Assembly: GCA_024404015.1 (NCBI GenBank)
Contig: JAKSQQ010000008.1
Location: forward strand, 1-37,874
From: Clostridia bacterium
GTDB lineage: Bacteria > Bacillota > Clostridia > Oscillospirales > Acutalibacteraceae
DNA: 37,874 bases
Reading direction: 5' to 3'
In this document: positions 32,957 through 37,874 of the stretch, piece by piece
How the letters are laid out: every line of letters begins with the position of its first letter
Numbering within the stretch: position 1 is the stretch's first letter
Made by a program: the position numbers and the translations under genes
Notes under the pieces: generated by a model
Databases searched by the model: none
What the model saw: only the letters and a program-made list of their open reading frames with translations
What the model was told of the DNA's origin: nothing

Positions 32957-34249
32957 ATGTTATTATCAAAGCCCGATTATGAAGAGATGATTGCGCAGTC
33001 AAGAGACAAGCGAATGGAATGGTGGCGTGAAGCCCGTTTCGGTATGTTCATCCATTTCGGCCTTTACTCTCAGCTTGGCAGACATGAATGGGCTATGGCC
33101 TGCGAAAACATTCCAGTTGACGAGTATGAAAAGCTTGCCGATTCCTTTAAGCCCAAAGAGGGCTGCTGCCGTGAATGGGCGGCTCTCGCCAAAAAGGCGG
33201 GCTGTAAATACATGGTCCTTACAACAAGACATCACGAGGGCTTCAGTCTCTGGGATTCAAAGGTCAATCCCTTTAATTCCGTAAACTACGGTCCTCACAG
33301 GGATATAGTAAAGGAATTTGTTGACGCCTGCCGTGAATTCGGTCTTAAAATCGGATTCTATTCATCCCTTATGGACTGGCATCATCCCGACGGCGGTATA
33401 TGTGAATTTGATACCGAGGCCCGTGCCCGCTTTACAAAATATATCCGTGACCTCAACGAGGAGCTTCTCACTCAGTACGGCAAAATCGACATACTCTGGT
33501 ATGACGTTGCCGCTCCCATGGAAAGCTGGGAGGGTTGGGATTCTCTTGAAAGAAACCAGTTTCTCCGTTCCCTTCAGCCGGATATCATAATCAATAACAG
33601 AAGCCGTCTTGACGAAGATTTCGGTACTCCCGAAGGCTCTATCAAGCCCATGGACCGTGACTGGGAGGCCTGCATGACCTTCAACGATTTAAGCTGGGGC
33701 TACGTTGACGAAGACCAGGTTGCTCCTTACAGTTACACACCCCAGAGAATAGTCAAGATGATTCAGACCTGCTCCGAAAGAGGTGGAAATCTGCTTCTCA
33801 ACGTAGGTCCCAAGCCCGACGGTTCCCTTCCCTCTGACGTTATCGCACCCCTTGAAAAAGTCGGTGAATGGCTCAGCGTAAACGGTGAAGCCGTATACGG
33901 TAAGCTTGAGAAGACAAACGGACACCAGTTCCAGCCCAACGGAGTTTCCCGCCCCACTACAAAGGGCAACACCGTATATATGTGGAATCAGATATGGCAT
34001 CCCGTTGACGGTAAGATAGGCATAGGCGGATTCCTGACAGAGCCGAAGAATATCTGCTTCATGGACGGTACACACATTGAATTTGAAAAGAAGGGTGACA
34101 GAATCATTCTCAGCGGTCTTCCCGAAAAGAATCCCGATTCCATTCTCGGATATCCTCTTATCAAAATTGAATTTGATACCTTCCCCGAATACAGATTCGG
34201 TTCCTATCTACCCCAGCTCAATTCGGGACGTATGAGAGAAATCAAATAA
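32957..34249 (+). CDS. GH29 alpha-L-fucosidase (cytoplasmic)
   Basis: Glycoside hydrolase family 29 of 430 residues. The N-terminal catalytic barrel shows FGMFIHFGLYS (28-38), TRHHEGFSLWDS (90-101), GFYSSLMDWHHP, and the nucleophile in WYDV (D183). E226 in TPEG is a likely acid/base residue. The short C-terminal beta-sandwich (about 350-430) completes the fold. No signal peptide, so it removes alpha-linked fucose after import, consistent with the transporter upstream. AAGGAG at the end of the transporter gene serves its ATG. The stop overlaps the NnrDE start by one base (TAATG). Confidence 0.93.
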   Translation: MLLSKPDYEEMIAQSRDKRMEWWREARFGMFIHFGLYSQLGRHEWAMACENIPVDEYEKLADSFKPKEGCCREWAALAKKAGCKYMVLTTRHHEGFSLWDSKVNPFNSVNYGPHRDIVKEFVDACREFGLKIGFYSSLMDWHHPDGGICEFDTEARARFTKYIRDLNEELLTQYGKIDILWYDVAAPMESWEGWDSLERNQFLRSLQPDIIINNRSRLDEDFGTPEGSIKPMDRDWEACMTFNDLSWGYVDEDQVAPYSYTPQRIVKMIQTCSERGGNLLLNVGPKPDGSLPSDVIAPLEKVGEWLSVNGEAVYGKLEKTNGHQFQPNGVSRPTTKGNTVYMWNQIWHPVDGKIGIGGFLTEPKNICFMDGTHIEFEKKGDRIILSGLPEKNPDSILGYPLIKIEFDTFPEYRFGSYLPQLNSGRMREIK

Positions 34250-35769
34250 TGAATTACATTGTTAAACACAATCAGATGTATCAGGCGGAATGCTCGGCTG
34301 CAGACAGAGGTATCGGCTTTTCACTTCTTATGGAAAAAGCGGGTACCGTCTGTGCTGAGCTGATTGCTCTGAATTATCCCGATGCCGAAACCGCACTCAT
34401 TATCTGCGGTAAGGGAAAGAATGGCGGCGACGGATACGTAATTGCCCGTATTCTCACGGCAAAGGGATACAAAATCAAAATACTCGCTCCCTGCGGAATG
34501 CCCTCGGATGATATTTCCGTTATCAATATGAAGCTTGTTGATAAAGCCAATATATACGAAACAGAGGATTATCAGACACTTATAGACGACAGCGATATTA
34601 TCGTAGATGCCCTTTTCGGTACGGGCTTCAAAGGCGCCCTTGACGAAAAGCTTTCCGCTCTTGCGGATGCGGTCAACAAATCGGGCAAAGACGTAATTGC
34701 CGTGGATACTCCCTCCGGTGCGGAATGCGACAGCGGAGAAATTCACGGGACGTGCTTTGAAGCGGATATGACTATTGCCATTTCAGCATTGAAGCCGATT
34801 CACGTAATCAAGCCCGCAAGAAACGTATGCGGTAAAATTGAGATTGGAGATATCGGTATTATTCCCTCGGATTTTGACGGCATTAATCCCCTTGAATATA
34901 CCGTAGGCGAAAAGGAAATCGGTAAAATGCTCCCCGAAAGACCCGAAAACTCCAACAAGGGCACCTTCGGAAACGCTCTGATTATTGCAGGCAGTAAAAA
35001 TATGCCCGGTGCGGCAAAAATCGCCTCAGCCGGCGCAATCAGATGCGGTGCGGGACTTGTTACTCTGGCTTTCCCCGATGACGCATACAATGCTATCGCT
35101 CCCTCGGTAACCGAGCAGGTAATCCTTCCCTGCAAATCAAACGACAGCGGTACCTTCTCACAGAATGCCCTTGATGAAATTCTCGAAAAAGCAAAAAAAT
35201 GCTCCTCGGTGCTTATAGGATGCGGAATGGGTCTGAACACCGATACCCGTCGTTTTATAAACAGAATTATCCGTGAAATCGAAGTTCCCCTTGTGATTGA
35301 TGCCGACGGACTTAATGCAGCGGCAAAGAATCCATACATACTGTCGGAAGCCAAAGCACACGTTATACTGACCCCTCATCCCGGTGAAATGAGCCGTCTT
35401 ACGGGTAAAACCGTTGAAGAAATCATCGCAAATCCGTGGAAAATCGCAAAAGAATTTGCGGATAAATATAATTGCACGGTAATTCTCAAGGGTGCGAATA
35501 CGGTTATTGCTTCCTGCGGCTGTAAAGAAATATATGTAAATACAACCGGTAACAGCGGACTTGCAAAGGGCGGCAGCGGTGACCTTCTCGCAGGTATGCT
35601 TGTTTCTCTGCTTGCCCAGGGAATGAAGCCCATTGATGCCGCAGTTACCGCAGTTTATATTCACGGCGACTGTGCCGATGAAGTGGCTATGTTTTCAAGC
35701 GAAAGAGGAATGACGGTAAGCGATATGATAAGCTATCTGCCCTCTTACTTTGAAAAATACGAAAGATGA
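34249..35769 (+). CDS. nnrDE: Bifunctional NAD(P)H-hydrate epimerase / ADP-dependent dehydratase
   Basis: Repairs damaged NAD(P)HX. The N-terminal YjeF_N domain (about 1-210) contains the GKGKNGGDGYVIAR block and epimerises the hydrate. The C-terminal carbohydrate-kinase-like domain (about 225-506) contains LTPHPGEM and AKGGSGDLLAGM and performs ADP-dependent dehydration. Length 506 residues is normal for the fused form. The start overlaps the fucosidase stop, so it is translationally coupled. A repair enzyme in a fucose operon is odd, but such fusions often ride in unrelated operons. A strong terminator follows. Confidence 0.93.
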   Translation: MNYIVKHNQMYQAECSAADRGIGFSLLMEKAGTVCAELIALNYPDAETALIICGKGKNGGDGYVIARILTAKGYKIKILAPCGMPSDDISVINMKLVDKANIYETEDYQTLIDDSDIIVDALFGTGFKGALDEKLSALADAVNKSGKDVIAVDTPSGAECDSGEIHGTCFEADMTIAISALKPIHVIKPARNVCGKIEIGDIGIIPSDFDGINPLEYTVGEKEIGKMLPERPENSNKGTFGNALIIAGSKNMPGAAKIASAGAIRCGAGLVTLAFPDDAYNAIAPSVTEQVILPCKSNDSGTFSQNALDEILEKAKKCSSVLIGCGMGLNTDTRRFINRIIREIEVPLVIDADGLNAAAKNPYILSEAKAHVILTPHPGEMSRLTGKTVEEIIANPWKIAKEFADKYNCTVILKGANTVIASCGCKEIYVNTTGNSGLAKGGSGDLLAGMLVSLLAQGMKPIDAAVTAVYIHGDCADEVAMFSSERGMTVSDMISYLPSYFEKYER

Positions 35770-35778
35770 CAGAAAACA

Positions 35779-35810
35779 AAAAAGTGCTTTCCCGAAGGAA
35801 AGCACTTTTT
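35779..35810. terminator. Bidirectional terminator between NnrDE and the Lrp/AsnC gene
   Basis: A perfect 14-base-pair stem, AAAAAGTGCTTTCC (35779-35792) with GGAAAGCACTTTTT (35797-35810), loop CGAA. The A and T runs make it symmetrical, so it can stop transcription from both sides. Confidence 0.9.
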
Positions 35811-35822
35811 GATTTTATCCGA

Positions 35823-36287
35823 TTATTTGTCGGGCTTAATTGCTTTGATATCCGCAGTATAGTTTTCTTTGTTGGTGGAAAGCACTACCTGGGTTTTGGT
35901 ATATGAAATTCCGCCGATGCATTTTATCTCATTGGCTATCTGCTCAAGGCCCTTGCCGCTGTGGGTGCTGATTTTAAGCAGGAAATCCGAATCTCCCGTA
36001 ATATAATGACATTCAACTATATTGGGATGATTCTTTACAAATTCAATAAACGAGTCATTGTATCTCGGATGCTCCATGCTTACCATGACAAAGGCGGTAA
36101 TATCCAGCCCCAGCTGTTCGTTATCAAGCACCACCGTATACTGCTTGATTATCCCCGAGGACTCAAGCTTATGTATTCTGTCTATGACTGCCGAAACCGA
36201 CATATTGACCTTACTGCCGATAACCGAAGCATTTTCTCTGGCATTTTCTTTAAGGCATTCAAGTATTCTGAGATCAACCGAATCCAT
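35823..36287 (-). CDS. Lrp/AsnC-family transcriptional regulator
   Basis: Protein of 154 residues: an N-terminal winged helix-turn-helix (about 1-60, with SVIGSKVNMSVSAVIDRIHKLE) and a C-terminal RAM effector-binding domain (about 65-140, with VECHYITGDSDFLL). Members bind amino acids and control amino acid metabolism genes or their own. It stands alone with its own promoter, and no amino acid gene is adjacent, so the target is not shown here. The ribosome site is AAAGGGGG, 8 bases before the ATG. Confidence 0.9.
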   Translation of the reverse strand: MDSVDLRILECLKENARENASVIGSKVNMSVSAVIDRIHKLESSGIIKQYTVVLDNEQLGLDITAFVMVSMEHPRYNDSFIEFVKNHPNIVECHYITGDSDFLLKISTHSGKGLEQIANEIKCIGGISYTKTQVVLSTNKENYTADIKAIKPDK

Positions 36288-36307
36288 AATTCAACCCCCT
36301 TTCCGTT

Positions 36308-36336
36308 ATTTTACAGCAAACTATTTTTGCAGTCAA
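36308..36336 (-). promoter_or_regulatory. Promoter of the Lrp/AsnC gene
   Basis: On the minus strand, TTGACT (36336-36331), 17 bases, TAAAAT (36313-36308). Confidence 0.65.
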
Positions 36337-36347
36337 TGATAAAAAAC

Positions 36348-36386
36348 AAAAAAATCCGTTTTTTTCTAAAAAAAGCGGATTTTTTT
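36348..36386 (-). terminator. AT-rich terminator of the phosphoesterase gene
   Basis: AAAAAAATCCG (36348-36358) pairs with CGGATTTTTTT (36376-36386), and the inner T7/A7 blocks can extend the stem. It sits 16 bases after the stop at 36403 and ends the membrane protein/phosphoesterase pair. Confidence 0.7.
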
Positions 36387-36402
36387 CGCATTTTGATGTT
36401 TT

Positions 36403-37503
36403 TTATCTCTTTTTCAAAATATATTTCGCTGTTCCCGCTGCTGCAAGGGCCGCAGTCAGCCCAAGAAGAGCGAATTTCGATTTTTCCGATTCGTCGGCAT
36501 TGAGGAAATTGCTGATATGAGTACCTACGGTATCACCGCAAATATCAAAAAAAGTAAGAAACTCCGTTTCGTATCTGCCGTCCTCGTAAATATCAAAGAC
36601 ACGGATTCCCCTTGTCCTTCTGTCTCCGTAGCATCTGAATGAGGCACAGCCGGTCTGAATGAAATCAACACCTTCGTAAGTACCGGTAAAGCAGTTGGTG
36701 TGGTCGTGACCGGTCACTACGGCACCGACTCCGCCCTCCTTCAGCACTTCAAAAAGTCCGTTGCTTTCTTCCAAAACGCAGGGTGGCTCAAACATATAGC
36801 CGGAAACGTTTTTCTTAAGGCGGCGGTATTTACCGTCACGGAATCTGATTCCTTTGTCAGCAGAGCACTCCTCCGTAAGCATATTCTGCTCGGGAAGAGG
36901 AATATGCAAAAATGCCATTGACGGAATACCCTTATTTCTTTCAAGCTCCCCGCGAAGCCATTCAACGGTGGCTTTTGTCACTTCCGTGTGGCACTTTCTT
37001 TCGCCGTCATTATCCTGCCATGCGCTGTCCAACATATAAAGACAGTATTTCGTTTCTCCGTCACCGTTTTTTAATTCAACGGTATAGGTGTCGCAGTCAA
37101 CCTGCGGATTATCCTTATTCAGGTCCATGCACATATTGTAAGAACGATAAATCTCAATCTGCTTTTCCTTTGTTATGAGATTCATGTCATCGTGATTACC
37201 ATAAATCATGGCGAAGGGAATTCCTCTTCTGTTTACGGGCTCAAGGATATGGGAAAGGGCTGCTCTCATGGAAATGAGAGTAGGCCCCTCACCCTCCGCA
37301 ACCTTTCTGTTTCCGAATCTTGCATCCAGCAGATGGTTGCCGAGAATATTATCACCCGTAAATATGACCGCATCCGCATCAAGGGTATCATACGCTCTGT
37401 CAAGCATTTTTACCATGGCGGGGCGCACGTATCTGAGGTCCTGAGGGTCGCTTACCTGAAGTATTCTGATTTTTCCGTTATGAAAGGTTAAACTGTTTTT
37501 CAT
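36403..37503 (-). CDS. Calcineurin-like metallophosphoesterase with DxQ and C-terminal membrane anchor
   Basis: Predicted phosphoesterase of 366 residues with no signal peptide. Blocks: VSDPQD at 18-22, where the usual DxH histidine is Q21; GDN (50-52); GNHDD (102-106); a histidine in FLHIPL; and GHDHTN. So one metal ligand is changed, as in a known branch of the superfamily with DxQ. The C-terminus is a hydrophobic segment (about 343-363, FALLGLTAALAAAG) followed by KKR, which looks like a tail anchor leaving the enzyme on the cytoplasmic side. The start overlaps the stop of the upstream membrane protein (ATGA), so the two are translationally coupled. Confidence 0.85.
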   Translation of the reverse strand: MKNSLTFHNGKIRILQVSDPQDLRYVRPAMVKMLDRAYDTLDADAVIFTGDNILGNHLLDARFGNRKVAEGEGPTLISMRAALSHILEPVNRRGIPFAMIYGNHDDMNLITKEKQIEIYRSYNMCMDLNKDNPQVDCDTYTVELKNGDGETKYCLYMLDSAWQDNDGERKCHTEVTKATVEWLRGELERNKGIPSMAFLHIPLPEQNMLTEECSADKGIRFRDGKYRRLKKNVSGYMFEPPCVLEESNGLFEVLKEGGVGAVVTGHDHTNCFTGTYEGVDFIQTGCASFRCYGDRRTRGIRVFDIYEDGRYETEFLTFFDICGDTVGTHISNFLNADESEKSKFALLGLTAALAAAGTAKYILKKR

Positions 37504-37874
37504 TTGATGATTTGAATATCGGAGATTACGGGAATGGGCTTTGCTTCGCCCTTGATTGCCTGAATAAGACCTATAATATCAACGATTGCAACAATAATGG
37601 AAATAATCCATACGAAATGCCTTACGATGGGTATTACTAAGAGAATATTGCTGAGAATCCACGCTATGAAAATAACAAGACCGTTATTGGCGTGGAATCT
37701 TGCAAATTTTGAATTTTTAGCCGCAAAAACGGGAACGAACACAAGAGGACCGAGATAAGCAAGGAATGCAAAAAGCTTATTCGCTTCAATATCGGAGGGT
37801 TCATAGCCCTTATCTACGACAAAGCTCTGCTGAGGAGCTTCCTGATACTGCTGATACTCACCCTGCTGAGGAGC
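37500..37874 (-). CDS. Tic20/DUF4870-like membrane protein (partial, start outside window)
   Basis: The open frame runs from the window edge to TGA 37502-37500, giving 124 residues. The visible N-terminal part is a Gln/Pro/Tyr-rich linker (QQGEYQQYQEAPQQ). A charged helix follows (DIEANKLFAFLAYLGPLVFV), then NNGLVIFIAWILSN and two more hydrophobic segments, with a short charged end. This is the pattern of small DUF4870/Tic20-like proteins. An apparent start at GTG 37742 is only an internal codon. Its stop overlaps the start of the phosphoesterase, suggesting joint function at the membrane. Confidence 0.75.
   Translation of the reverse strand, partial: APQQGEYQQYQEAPQQSFVVDKGYEPSDIEANKLFAFLAYLGPLVFVPVFAAKNSKFARFHANNGLVIFIAWILSNILLVIPIVRHFVWIISIIVAIVDIIGLIQAIKGEAKPIPVISDIQIIK

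Noticed and set aside
34321..35354. Long minus-strand ORFs opposite NnrDE (141 and 184 aa)
   Set aside because: They lie fully opposite a well-conserved gene, with no ribosome site and low-complexity translations. Typical shadows from codon bias.
1..37874. CRISPR array, tRNA, rRNA, insertion sequence or attachment site
   Set aside because: No regular direct repeats with spacers, no cloverleaf-like segments with a CCA-adjacent acceptor, no transposase or integrase motifs, and no terminal inverted repeats with target duplications were found.

Overview
The window looks like chromosomal DNA of an anaerobic, low-to-mid GC Gram-positive bacterium of class Clostridia, most likely a gut or rumen relative of the Oscillospiraceae/Ruminococcaceae. 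The reasons are strong GGAGG-type ribosome sites, TTGACA/TATAAT-like promoters with 16-18 base spacers, many short secreted proteins with MKK...A-type signal peptides, a domain-permuted GH3 enzyme, BspA-type leucine-rich repeats, CotH, and a T/E-rich linker protein. Placement is inference from gene style; no rRNA or other marker is present. No tRNA, rRNA, CRISPR array, insertion sequence or phage gene was found. No gap between genes exceeds 300 bases.

Layout: (1) 1-6124, plus strand: end of an unknown gene, a calcineurin-like phosphoesterase, an alpha/beta hydrolase, an AraM-type glycerol-1-phosphate dehydrogenase and an exported, circularly permuted GH3 beta-glucosidase. (2) 6210-7067, minus: a sugar phosphate isomerase/epimerase-like gene broken by an in-frame TAA that removes its last metal ligand. 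(3) 7244-12619: a block of four exported proteins (LRR/BspA, neutral ceramidase-like, PepSY-like, LCAT-like lipase). (4) 12744-17606, plus: a four-gene operon with a beta-propeller glycosidase-like protein, a multipass membrane protein, and a cytoplasmic plus an exported phosphoesterase. (5) 17647-20815: a signalling-type group of a membrane protein with a T/E linker, a zinc-ribbon membrane protein, and a Ser/Thr kinase divergent from an XRE regulator with interleaved promoters. (6) 20974-22791: exported CotH-family protein. (7) 22860-27656, minus: NifU-like protein, GH38 alpha-mannosidase, phosphohexomutase operon. (8) 27782-28633: DMT transporter. (9) 28692-30814, minus: Mrp/NBP35 ATPase with seryl-tRNA synthetase. 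(10) 30958-35769, plus: GtrA, GPH-type sugar transporter, GH29 alpha-fucosidase and NAD(P)HX repair enzyme. (11) 35823-37874, minus: Lrp/AsnC regulator, then a Tic20/DUF4870-like membrane protein coupled to a fourth phosphoesterase.

Working together: GH3, GH38, GH29, the propeller protein, the GPH transporter and the phosphohexomutase point to uptake and use of plant or host glycans (glucosides, mannosides, fucosides). The ceramidase-like and LCAT-like exported enzymes add a lipid-directed component. Four calcineurin-like phosphoesterases of different architecture in 38 kb is notable. The most interesting signals are the interrupted isomerase gene, the recurring hydrophobic C-terminal tails on exported proteins, the undescribed propeller/membrane/two-phosphoesterase operon, and the kinase/XRE/zinc-ribbon group.
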